Positions 9,303-16,776 of a stretch of DNA of 46,830 nt are shown one piece after another. The DNA comes from Mycobacterium sp. PO1. GTDB lineage: Bacteria > Actinomycetota > Actinomycetes > Mycobacteriales > Mycobacteriaceae. The notes under the pieces were generated by a model. The model had not been told where the DNA came from and made no database searches. It saw only the letters and a list, made by a program, of their open reading frames with translations. The DNA is taken from positions 626 to 47,455 of the forward strand of contig NZ_BLTG01000054.1 in the NCBI RefSeq assembly GCF_017312405.1, given 5' to 3'. Made by a program: the position numbers and the translations under genes. How positions within the stretch are numbered: the first letter of the stretch is position 1; the number at the start of each line of letters is the position of its first letter.

Positions 9303-9896
9303 GCCTCTACGCTATCGACCACGCGTCGATGGGCGAGGTGGCCGACTGGCCTCTCCGGTATCGGCAGCCGAAGGTCAGTGAATCGACATCGAGCAGGCCA
9401 TAGGCGTGTGATCCACGACATGGACGAGTCGTTCGGTGTGATGCACGACAAATCGTGGACTGCACCGACTGCTCGACATACCTTTGACCCACTTCGCCGA
9501 CATACGAGTTGCGACTCCGACAGTGCAACTCACGCCTCGACGAGGTTCCCCGCGCAACGGTGCCGATCCGGATTGCCGCACCATCACGGACACGTACAAG
9601 CGCGCGTCGCACTGGCCCCGCCTGGCCGCGCTGACCCGATATTTCAATTTGCTATTAATGCGCTGCAGCCGCTGTTTGGCATGGTCGAGCAGATGTTCGT
9701 TCCGACGTGAAGGCACCACAAGGCGAATCAATCCGCACGAATCATGCTGTTAAAAAGCATTTTTCGTAAACTCGCGATGAACCTTTCGTCGCAGTTTGCC
9801 GCCGGCAGACTTCTGCAGCGATCTCGTCGCGCACCAAGATCATATTTGCTATACGCTGCCCGCATCGAACCGGAACACTCTGAGGAGTACAAACCG
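9303..9896. other. Gene-free region with repeats upstream of the acidic exported protein gene
   Basis: I see no convincing gene here; open frames lack ribosome sites and mycobacterial codon bias. It holds a direct repeat GTGTGATnCACGACA (9406-9420 and 9436-9450, 14/15 identical, exactly 30 bp apart), a hairpin CACGA/TCGTG (9444-9457), a hairpin GAGTTGC/GCAACTC (9506-9531), and an AT-rich stretch at 9740-9770. It is probably the control region of the gene starting at 9897. Confidence 0.5.
9406..9450. repeat. Direct repeat GTGTGATnCACGACA, 30-bp spacing
   Basis: Copies at 9406-9420 and 9436-9450 differ at one base. The 30-bp register (close to three helical turns) would place both on the same DNA face, as with paired regulator sites. 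It lies about 450 bp upstream of the acidic protein start and 104 bp upstream of the divergent membrane gene start. Confidence 0.5.
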
Positions 9897-11105
9897 ATGG
9901 GCATTCGTCAACCGCTGTGGGCAGGCATTGCCGCCGTAACAACCACCACCCTGCTGGCGACGACCGTGACACCGCCGCCCCTCTCCGAACGCGACAAGGG
10001 TGTCGTATCCGAAACCGCGGTACAGCTGTCCGCCGCATACACCCAGTTCCCCTCGGCCGCAACGCCGCCGGCCGACCCTGCGCAACTCAGCGAGGGCCTG
10101 CACCTCATCGCTGCGGTATCCGCATCCTCAGCCGACCAACGGGCCGCTGCCATGTCGGCTGTCGACGCGCCGGATGGGTTCGCGGCCGCTGACGACCTCC
10201 TCGGCGACGGATCGCTGCCGCGGGAACTGCTCGAGCTCTATGTCACGGGTGGGCCGAGCGCCGTCGTGGCCTACGTGTCACTTGCCCTCAGCGACGCCAT
10301 CTTCGGTGAAGACTCGATTCCCTCCCAGATCCTGGGCGAATACTTCGACGGCGGCCCGCAGGCCGTCGTCGCCTACACGACGCTGGCGCTCAGTGACGCC
10401 GTCTTCGGAGAGGACTCGTTCGCCTCCGGTCTGGTGACAGCCTGGTTCTACGGGTATCCGTTCGACGACGATGACGCCCAAGGCGCTTATGCGGGGGTCG
10501 TGCACTACGTCATCGACACAATCGTGGCGCTCCAGGAAAACAGCGAGAGCCCCGCCGACGCCGAGCCCGATGACCAGAGCGACACCACGGCAGGCGAGGA
10601 AATGGGCGACGAGGAGACGCCTGTCGCTGATGCAGCCGACACGCCTGCTCTGGAGGGCCCGAATCCCGATCGCGTGACCTTCGAGCAGGCGAGTCCCGGC
10701 GAGGCCACCGTCGACGATGAATCGTCCGACGCCCAAGCTCCAGAGGTACACATCGCGGACATCGACGCGATCAGCGACGACGGTTCGAGCAACAGCACTG
10801 ACGACGCGACTTCGGAAGAGGCAGAGGCGCCCGACTCCGTCGAAGGTGTCGGAGGTGTCGGAGAAGGCGCACAGCCGGACGGCGAAGAGGCCGATCCTGA
10901 CAGTTCGGACGCAGAGTCGGTGGACGACGAGGCGGCAGACGACGAGGCGGCAGACGACGAGGCTTCGGACGACGAGGCGGAAGCGTCACCCGACCACGAT
11001 TCGGACGACAACGACGACCGTGAACGGCCACACGAATCCGAGAAGAGCGACAAAGCCTCCCGCGATACGGGTTCCGATACGTCCGACAGCGGTGACAGCG
11101 AGTAG
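9897..11105 (+). CDS. Large acidic exported protein with internal 34-residue repeats
   Basis: A 402-residue protein of unknown function. The start ATG 9897 has GAGGAG 9 nt upstream; an in-frame frame extension to 9744 lacks a ribosome site. Residues 1-28 look like an export signal (MGIRQPLWAGIAAVTTTT). Residues 99-166 hold two tandem 34-residue units sharing GGPxAVVAYxxLALSDAxFGEDS, with a divergent third unit after 167. From about 215 to the end the chain is Asp/Glu/Ser-rich and probably disordered, including four tandem DDEAx units coded by a 15-bp DNA repeat (10923-10982). A strong terminator follows. The very acidic tail suggests ion or surface binding, but this is inference. Confidence 0.75.
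   Translation: MGIRQPLWAGIAAVTTTTLLATTVTPPPLSERDKGVVSETAVQLSAAYTQFPSAATPPADPAQLSEGLHLIAAVSASSADQRAAAMSAVDAPDGFAAADDLLGDGSLPRELLELYVTGGPSAVVAYVSLALSDAIFGEDSIPSQILGEYFDGGPQAVVAYTTLALSDAVFGEDSFASGLVTAWFYGYPFDDDDAQGAYAGVVHYVIDTIVALQENSESPADAEPDDQSDTTAGEEMGDEETPVADAADTPALEGPNPDRVTFEQASPGEATVDDESSDAQAPEVHIADIDAISDDGSSNSTDDATSEEAEAPDSVEGVGGVGEGAQPDGEEADPDSSDAESVDDEAADDEAADDEASDDEAEASPDHDSDDNDDRERPHESEKSDKASRDTGSDTSDSGDSE
10923..10982 (+). repeat. Four tandem 15-bp units within the acidic gene
   Basis: The unit GACGACGAGGCGGCA occurs twice exactly (10923-10952) and twice with changes in the last bases (10953-10982). It codes DDEAA/DDEAS/DDEAE and could vary in copy number between strains. Confidence 0.8.
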
Positions 11106-11131
11106 CTGCTGATCCGTCAATCGTGTCCGCC

Positions 11132-11167
11132 GGCGGCGGCTCTCCGTCGGGAGGGCCGCCGCCTTTT
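11132..11167 (+). terminator. Intrinsic terminator after the acidic protein gene
   Basis: GGCGGCGGC (11132-11140) pairs GCCGCCGCC (11155-11163); TCTCC pairs GGAGG with one wobble, leaving a GTCG loop, and TTTT follows. It lies 26 bp after the stop codon and insulates the downstream ctaD promoter. Confidence 0.8.
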
Positions 11168-11214
11168 CGCGATGGCACAGGCGTGGCATCGCGGACGGAC
11201 GCGAGCGGCGCGAT

Positions 11215-11234
11215 CTAGGGACTTTCGCCCCTAG
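11215..11234. promoter_or_regulatory. DosR-box-like palindrome upstream of ctaD
   Basis: CTAGGGACTTTCGCCCCTAG has perfect CTAGGG/CCCTAG ends and the core GGGACTTTnGnCCC shared with the hypoxia-regulator DosR consensus (TTSGGGACTWWAGTCCCSAA); I count 14 of 20 matching positions. It lies 70 bp upstream of the ctaD start, a usual distance for activation. Confidence 0.55.
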
Positions 11235-11304
11235 CCTTGCCGACCGGCTGCGCCGTGAACTGAACCATCGCACCGATCTCGATTTCGATTGCTGGGGGAT
11301 GTCG

Positions 11305-13050
11305 ATGACCGCCGAGGCGCCCGCGCTACTGGAGCTGAAAGCCCGCCGCCCCTTTCCACCCCGTCTCGGCCCCAAGGGCAATCTGATCTACAAGCTGATC
11401 ACCACGACCGATCACAAGCTGATCGGCATCATGTACGTGGTCGCGTGCTTCGCGTTCTTTCTCATCGGCGGATTGATGGCGCTGTTCATCCGCACCGAGT
11501 TGGTCTCCCCTGGTCTGCAGTTCCTGTCCAACGAGCAGTACAACCAGCTGTTCACCATGCACGGCACCGCGATGCTGCTGTTCTACGCCACCCCGATCGT
11601 GTTCGGCTTCGCGAATCTGGTGCTGCCGCTGCAGATCGGCGCGCCGGACGTGGCGTTCCCGCGGCTCAACGCGTTCTCGTTCTGGCTGTTCCTGTTCGGT
11701 GCGTTGATCGCGCTGAGCGGGTTCATCACCCCCGGCGGGGCAGCGGACTTCGGCTGGACGGCGTACTCGCCGCTGACGGACTCGATCCATTCCCCCGGCG
11801 CGGGGGCGAACCTGTGGATTCTGGGCCTCGGCGTGGGCGGGTTGGGAACGATCCTGGGTGCGGTCAACATGATCACCACGGTGGTGTGCATGCGCGCGCC
11901 GGGTATGACGATGTTCCGGATGCCGATCTTCACCTGGAACATCCTGGTGACCTCGATCCTGGTGCTGCTGATCTTTCCGCTGCTGACTGCGGCGTTGTTC
12001 GGCCTGGCCGCCGACCGGGTGCTGGGCGCCCACGTCTACGACCCGGCCAACGGCGGAGTGTTGTTGTGGCAGCACCTGTTCTGGTTCTTCGGCCACCCCG
12101 AGGTGTACGTCATCGCGTTGCCCTTCTTCGGCATCGTCAGCGAGATCTTCCCGGTGTTCAGCCGTAAGCCGATCTTCGGCTACACCACACTGGTGTATGC
12201 CACGGTCAGCATCGCTGCGTTGTCCATGGCGGTGTGGGCGCATCACATGTTCGCGACCGGTGCGGTGCTGCTGCCGTTCTTCTCGTTCATGACGTTCCTG
12301 ATCGCGGTGCCCACCGGCATCAAGTTCTTCAACTGGATCGGCACGATGTGGAAGGGCCAGTTGACGTTCGAGACCCCGATGTTGTTCGCGATCGGCTTCA
12401 TCGCCACGTTCCTGCTCGGTGGCCTGTCGGGTGTGCTGCTGGCCAGCCCGCCGCTGGACTTCCACGTCCATGACACCTATTTCGTGGTGGCCCATTTCCA
12501 CTACGTGTTGTTCGGCACGATCGTGTTCGCCACCTACGCGGGCATCTACTTCTGGTTCCCGAAGATGACCGGCCGGCTGCTCGACGAGCGGCTGGGCAAG
12601 CTGCACTTCTGGCTGACCTTCATCGGCTTCCACACCACGTTCCTGGTGCAACACTGGTTGGGTAATGAGGGCATGCCGCGCCGCTACGCCGACTACCTGC
12701 CCAGCGACGGGTTCACCGCGCTGAACATCGTGTCGACCATCGGCGCGTTCATCCTGGGCGCCTCGATGCTGCCGTTCGTCTGGAACGTCTTCAAGAGCTG
12801 GCGTTACGGCGAGCCGGTGACCGTCGACGACCCATGGGGTTACGGCAACTCGCTGGAGTGGGCCACCAGCTGCCCACCACCGCGGCACAACTTCACCGAG
12901 CTCCCGCGCATCCGTTCGGAGCGTCCCGCGTTCGAGTTGCACTATCCGCACATGGTCGAGCGCATGCGCCGCGAGGCCTACATCGGCCGCTCCCACGGCC
13001 CCGGCGGGGGCGACGTCACCCGGGTCGAGAGCGAGAACGTCCGCAGCTGA
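11305..13050 (+). CDS. ctaD: aa3-type cytochrome c oxidase subunit I (CtaD)
   Basis: A 581-residue heme-copper oxidase core subunit that reduces oxygen at the heme a3-CuB centre in the plasma membrane. Metal-ligand motifs are intact: MHGTAMLL (heme a His), GHPEVYV (CuB His with the cross-linked Tyr), HHMF (two CuB His) and VAHFHYVL (heme a3 and heme a His). The ending SCPPPRHNFTELPRIRSERP is typical of mycobacterial CtaD. ATG 11305 is chosen because GGGGG lies 6 nt upstream and the N-terminus MTAEAP matches the family; ATG 11299 abuts that site. In M. tuberculosis ctaD lies elsewhere (near serB2), so this copy may be a second paralogue; a DosR-like box lies upstream. Confidence 0.95.
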   Translation: MTAEAPALLELKARRPFPPRLGPKGNLIYKLITTTDHKLIGIMYVVACFAFFLIGGLMALFIRTELVSPGLQFLSNEQYNQLFTMHGTAMLLFYATPIVFGFANLVLPLQIGAPDVAFPRLNAFSFWLFLFGALIALSGFITPGGAADFGWTAYSPLTDSIHSPGAGANLWILGLGVGGLGTILGAVNMITTVVCMRAPGMTMFRMPIFTWNILVTSILVLLIFPLLTAALFGLAADRVLGAHVYDPANGGVLLWQHLFWFFGHPEVYVIALPFFGIVSEIFPVFSRKPIFGYTTLVYATVSIAALSMAVWAHHMFATGAVLLPFFSFMTFLIAVPTGIKFFNWIGTMWKGQLTFETPMLFAIGFIATFLLGGLSGVLLASPPLDFHVHDTYFVVAHFHYVLFGTIVFATYAGIYFWFPKMTGRLLDERLGKLHFWLTFIGFHTTFLVQHWLGNEGMPRRYADYLPSDGFTALNIVSTIGAFILGASMLPFVWNVFKSWRYGEPVTVDDPWGYGNSLEWATSCPPPRHNFTELPRIRSERPAFELHYPHMVERMRREAYIGRSHGPGGGDVTRVESENVRS

Positions 13051-13053
13051 GGC

Positions 13054-14559
13054 TCAGTCAGGGGCGCCGCTGAGGTCCCGGGTCGCCGGGCCTTCGAGCA
13101 ACGTTCCGTCGGGCGCGAACCGGGATCCGTGCAGCGGGCACTCCCAGGCCTGGTCGGCGTCGTTCCAGTTGACGATGCCGCCGAGGTGTGGGCACACCGG
13201 TGATACCCGGTGCTCGACGCCGTCGACGACGCTGCGCGCCTCCATGTTCCACGGCGGCCCACTGACCACGCCCCCATTGTCGGGGGTTCGGTTGCCGATT
13301 CTGGTCACCGGCGTGACCCATCCTCGAGCCATGTACAGCCCGACCTCGGCGTTGATCTGCATGGCCTTCGGGATGCCGGACAGTTCGTGCGGGCTCCAGC
13401 TCGCAAACGCCTGCGCCCAGTCCATCCGCCCGCCGAGGATACGGCTGGTCAACGCCAAGGCGGCGGCGGTGCCGTTCGTCATGCCCCACTTGTCGAATCC
13501 CGTTGCCACGAAGATCTCGTCGTTACCGGGCAGGATGGGGCCGACGTAGGGCAATTCGTCGATCGGGCTGTAGTCCTGCGCCGACCAGAAGTGCGTCTGA
13601 ACCGCCCCCGGAAAGTGCAGCTTGGCCCACGAGTCGAGTTCCTGCACCGACGACGCCGGGCCCTTCTGCTGTCCCACCAGATGACCCGCGCCGCCGACGA
13701 TCAACCGGTCACCGGCGGCGGTGGGTGCGTATCGCAGCGAGCGGGTCGGCGAGTCGGCGGAGATGTACATGCCTCGGGTGATGTCCCCGGGCACCTGGTA
13801 GGCCAGACAGTACGAGCGCTGCGGTTTGAGCCGGGCGAAGAAGCCGCCTCGGTCGAGGATCGGGATGCCGGTGGCCAGCACGCACTGATCGGCGGAGACC
13901 TCGAACTCGTCTGCGGCGGCGGTGCGCACGTGCATCGCCAGTCCCTGTCCGCGACCGGTCACCTTCTGCACCCGCACACCCTGCGCCAGCCGACCGCCGT
14001 GTTCCTCGAGCTCGACGATCAGGCTGTCCAGCAACGGCATCGGATCGAATTGCGCCTGGTCGCGCAAGCGGACGCCGCCATGAAAGGGGAACGGCACGTC
14101 GGCGTCGTCGACCCAGTCCACGTCGAGTCCGGCCGCCCGGCACGCCTCGAGTTCCTCGCGCGCCGACGAAACACCCTGCGCGGACTGCGCGTAGGTGAGC
14201 GCGTCTTCGCGCTGCACGGACAATCCGTGCTCGGCGCAGCGCTGCACCAGCCATTCCATGCCCTCGCGGTTGCCTTCGACGTACTGGCGCCCGACCTTCG
14301 GGCCGTGCTTGCCGACGATCTTGGACAGCTTGGTGTGCTGTAGCAGACTGATCTTCGCGGTGGTGTTGCCGGTGGCGCCCGCACCGACCGTCAGCGCCTC
14401 GAGCACCAGGACATCCTTGCCTGCGCGGGCCAACAGCACTGCCGTGATCAGACCGGTCAATCCGGCGCCGACCACGACGACGTCCGCCGAGCGCTGGTCT
14501 TCGGCCAATCGTGTCGGCGACGACTCGTCAAGACGATCGGCCAACCACAAAGAAGTCAT
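13054..14559 (-). CDS. FAD-dependent oxidoreductase with C-terminal Rieske [2Fe-2S] domain
   Basis: A 501-residue fusion. Residues about 25-400 form a DAO-type FAD domain: dinucleotide-binding VVVVGAGLTGLITAVLLARAG (about 26-46), then GATGNTTAKISLLQHTKLSKI, and a substrate-domain ending VATGFDKWGMTNGTAAAL. Residues about 420-501 form a Rieske domain with ligands Cys456, His458, Cys474 and His477 (CPH and CPLHGSRF). Electrons probably pass between flavin and the iron-sulfur cluster; the substrate is unknown. The gene stands alone on the minus strand, convergent with ctaD (3 bp apart). A perfect palindrome lies 10 bp before the start. Confidence 0.85.
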   Translation of the reverse strand: MTSLWLADRLDESSPTRLAEDQRSADVVVVGAGLTGLITAVLLARAGKDVLVLEALTVGAGATGNTTAKISLLQHTKLSKIVGKHGPKVGRQYVEGNREGMEWLVQRCAEHGLSVQREDALTYAQSAQGVSSAREELEACRAAGLDVDWVDDADVPFPFHGGVRLRDQAQFDPMPLLDSLIVELEEHGGRLAQGVRVQKVTGRGQGLAMHVRTAAADEFEVSADQCVLATGIPILDRGGFFARLKPQRSYCLAYQVPGDITRGMYISADSPTRSLRYAPTAAGDRLIVGGAGHLVGQQKGPASSVQELDSWAKLHFPGAVQTHFWSAQDYSPIDELPYVGPILPGNDEIFVATGFDKWGMTNGTAAALALTSRILGGRMDWAQAFASWSPHELSGIPKAMQINAEVGLYMARGWVTPVTRIGNRTPDNGGVVSGPPWNMEARSVVDGVEHRVSPVCPHLGGIVNWNDADQAWECPLHGSRFAPDGTLLEGPATRDLSGAPD

Positions 14560-14568
14560 GGCCTCGCA

Positions 14569-14582
14569 GTACCCCCGGGTAC
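14569..14582. promoter_or_regulatory. Palindrome GTACCCCCGGGTAC before the FAD/Rieske gene
   Basis: GTACCC and GGGTAC are perfect arms around CC, 10 bp upstream of the ATG at 14559. C/G-tract palindromes flanked by TA resemble operators of the CsoR/RcnR repressor family (copper, nickel, sulfide or formaldehyde sensors). No such regulator lies in the window, so the assignment is speculative. Confidence 0.35.
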
Positions 14583-14720
14583 AAACACCAAACGAGCCGG
14601 GCTTTCACAGCGGGTGGGCCGATACACGAACGTCCGGCTGCGTCCCGGGAGTAACGACGCGTCGACGGGTGACTCGAGCGCGACCGAACACCGTCTCGCT
14701 CTGACCCGCGCACGAAAGCT

Positions 14721-14759
14721 GCCGGCCGGCCGAGGAACCGTGTTCCGCGGCCGGCCGGC
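14721..14759 (-). terminator. GC-rich hairpin after the DUF4383 gene
   Basis: GCCGGCCGGCCG (14721-14732) pairs CGGCCGGCCGGC (14748-14759) perfectly, with GGAA/TTCC extending inside. It lies 18 bp beyond the DUF4383 stop and probably ends that transcript before the FAD/Rieske gene. No T-tract is present. Confidence 0.55.
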
Positions 14760-14777
14760 GCCGGAATCATGTGAGCG

Positions 14778-15263
14778 TCACGCGCTCGGCGGCGTCCCGG
14801 TCTCAGTGGTCGTCGCAGCCTTTCGGCCGAAGACGACACCGAGACCGATCATCAGAACCGCCAGGACCAGGTGCAGCCAGTTGTCGGCGGTGTTCAGCGG
14901 CACGAAGTTCGCGTCGCTGTTCAAGTTGATGATGAGCCCGTACAGCCACAGCACGGCGTACACCACACCGCCGCCCACCAGGTATATCCGGGCGGTGTTG
15001 AAGCTGCGCGCCAGCGCGAGTCCGGCGATGCCGAACAGCAGATGCACGATGTTGTGCAGTACCGAGACGGCGAAAATTCCGAGCAGCAGCGCGCTGGGCG
15101 GGTGGTGCCCGGCGAAGGACATGTCGCCGTAGTTGGTGGTGATACCGGGAATGAAGCCGGCGATTCCGACGAGCAGGAAAACCACGCCGAAAATGAATGC
15201 GGTCATCTGCACAGGCGTGTTGATCGCCAGACCGCGACGCCCGGTGGTCGAAGAATTGACCAT
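14778..15263 (-). CDS. DUF4383 four-helix membrane protein
   Basis: A 161-residue membrane protein fitting DUF4383: four hydrophobic segments (about 19-40, 60-85, 90-112, 128-147) with the family-like block VLHNIVHLLFGIAGL and a short C-terminal tail rich in Thr and Glu. ATG 15263 is preceded by GAGGAGG at 9 nt, a strong ribosome site, so the upstream in-frame start at 15281 is unlikely. Function is unknown; members are often found singly in actinobacteria. It is transcribed away from the thioesterase gene, sharing a 185-bp intergenic region. Confidence 0.8.
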   Translation of the reverse strand: MVNSSTTGRRGLAINTPVQMTAFIFGVVFLLVGIAGFIPGITTNYGDMSFAGHHPPSALLLGIFAVSVLHNIVHLLFGIAGLALARSFNTARIYLVGGGVVYAVLWLYGLIINLNSDANFVPLNTADNWLHLVLAVLMIGLGVVFGRKAATTTETGTPPSA

Positions 15264-15448
15264 GATCAGGTACCTCCTCAAGGTGGGCCAATGTCTGTGG
15301 GCCGGTCGTATCCGGCCCGCACAGTGCTACCCGGGCTGAGTCCACAAAAACGCCTCCTGCACAGGTTTTCGCAGCATGGATATGTTGTGGCAATCGCGTC
15401 CGGACCTCAGAGCGGCGCTGGACGCGCCAGACCGTAGGCTTTCGCCTC

Positions 15449-16213
15449 ATGCCCATGAACGACGTCGACCATCGGCTGAGCCCGCCGCCCACGGACGGCT
15501 ACGTCTACCGGACGGCGTGGCGGGTGGCCACCGGTGACATCGGCGCCGATCTCGAGCTCAGGCTCGATTCGGTGGCCAGATACCTGCAAGAAGTGGGTGC
15601 GGAGAACCTGGTGGACGCCGGCGAGGCCGAGCAGCATCCCCACTGGCTTGTGCAGCGCACGGTGATCGATGTGATCGAACCGGTGAAGTTCCCCAACGAG
15701 GTGTCGTTCAGCCGGTGGTGTTCGGCGTTGTCGACACGGTGGTGCACGATGCGCGTCGACCTGGACGGCAGCGACGGCGGTCACATCGAGACCGAGGGTT
15801 TCTGGATAGCGATGAACGCGAAGACCCTGACCCCGCAGCGGGCTACCGATACTCTGTTGGAACGGTTCGGATCCACCACCGACGAGCACCGGCTCAAGTG
15901 GCGACCGTGGCTGCAGAACCCGGCCCAGACCGACGACACGATGCCGTTTCCTCTGCGGCGCACCGATATCGACCTGTTCGAACACGTCACCAATACCGCG
16001 TACTGGCACGCAATTCACGAGTTGGCGCCGCTGGCGCCTGATGTCGTCGATCCCCCATACCGGGCAGTGATCGAGTACCGCCGTCCGATCAAGTACGGCG
16101 AGGATGTGACCCTCCGCTGGACCCGGCGGGGCTCCGCGGCCACGGCCGACATGGAGATCGCATTGACTGTCGAGGACGAGGTCCGAGCGGCGGCGCTGCT
16201 CCGAAAGTTGTGA
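15449..16213 (+). CDS. Acyl-ACP thioesterase family protein (double hotdog)
   Basis: A 254-residue protein with two hotdog halves like the FatA/FatB (PF01643) family, which releases fatty acids from acyl carrier protein. The first half has YRTAWRVATGDIGADLELRLDSVARYLQEVG; the second has RRTDIDLFEHVTNTAYWHA, where the Asp/His/Asn cluster fits the hotdog active-site region, and ends with VIEYRRPIKYGEDVTLRW. Length suits bacterial members. Substrate chain length cannot be read. ATG 15449 is used; ATG 15455 is possible. It stands alone, divergent from the DUF4383 gene. Confidence 0.8.
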   Translation: MPMNDVDHRLSPPPTDGYVYRTAWRVATGDIGADLELRLDSVARYLQEVGAENLVDAGEAEQHPHWLVQRTVIDVIEPVKFPNEVSFSRWCSALSTRWCTMRVDLDGSDGGHIETEGFWIAMNAKTLTPQRATDTLLERFGSTTDEHRLKWRPWLQNPAQTDDTMPFPLRRTDIDLFEHVTNTAYWHAIHELAPLAPDVVDPPYRAVIEYRRPIKYGEDVTLRWTRRGSAATADMEIALTVEDEVRAAALLRKL

Positions 16214-16776
16214 CTACCCGATTCGCGTAGCGCCGACCGCGCTCGACCGGCATGCAGACCTGGGCGGGTCAGTCACGCACGTCAACATCGAGCAAATCAC
16301 AGATACATAACTGAAACTGCTTCGTAGCGCTCAGTACGACTTCTCATCCATGGCCATGAACAGCACTGCCACGGCCAACAGCGCGCCAATCAGAATGATG
16401 TAAGTCATGAACGTCTCCGGCTTCATTGTGCTCTAGGCGTGAACAGCGAACTCCACCATAACGACGGTTGACGCCGATGGCAATAACCGCAGCCGCGAAA
16501 TGTGTGACTTCTTACAGATTTGGCAAAGTACCATCAGCTGGTGGCAAACTCTCCCTGATGACACATGCGCCCCGAAGCTGCAGTTCAGAGCATTGGAAAG
16601 TCGATGACTCGGTTGTGTCGCAACCCAAAATGCACCGAAAAGTGTGAATACAGTTATCTTGTGCACTATTAAACTGTGCGCTACCGCCGTGGCGTCGGTT
16701 CAGCTCTGCGCGCACATCACTGAAATCGCAGCTCACGCACCAGAGCGGACCGGTTTCTGTCGGTACGCTGAGTGCC
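16214..16776. other. 563-bp intergenic region, AT-rich in part
   Basis: Apart from the 25-codon microprotein gene at 16331-16408 I see no supported gene. Open frames on the minus strand (16433-16666, 16512-16796) lack ribosome sites and codon bias. The part from about 16470 to 16680 is much less GC-rich than the rest of the window and probably carries promoters for the microprotein gene and the divergent gene at 16777. Confidence 0.5.
16331..16408 (-). CDS. 25-residue single-span membrane microprotein
   Basis: ATG 16408 is preceded by GGAGA 5 nt upstream and the frame runs 25 codons to TGA. The peptide starts MTYIILIGALLAVAVLFMAM and ends with the charged tail DEKSY, so it has one membrane helix (about residues 3-19) and a short soluble end. 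An in-frame ATG at 16426 would add MKPETF but lies upstream of the ribosome site. The form resembles tiny accessory subunits of membrane complexes (CydX, KdpF type), but I see no sequence match to those. No partner gene is adjacent; the next gene (16777) is divergent. Confidence 0.6.
   Translation of the reverse strand: MTYIILIGALLAVAVLFMAMDEKSY

Noticed and set aside
9406..9450. Crp-type sites (TGTGA-N6-TCACA) at the direct repeats
   Set aside because: The left half TGTGA is present in both copies but the right half is not, so a Crp assignment is not supported.
8520..9710. 396-codon plus-strand open frame covering the small membrane genes
   Set aside because: Product is Pro/Arg/Ser-rich without domains, and it opposes two coupled membrane proteins with good hydrophobic segments.
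9375..9731. 118-codon minus-strand frame in the gene-free region
   Set aside because: No ribosome site, poor codon bias and no similarity; the region is better read as regulatory.
11326..12996. 556-codon open frame on the minus strand opposite ctaD
   Set aside because: It mirrors the high third-position GC of ctaD; the product is His/Gln/Arg-rich without domains, and ctaD is certain.
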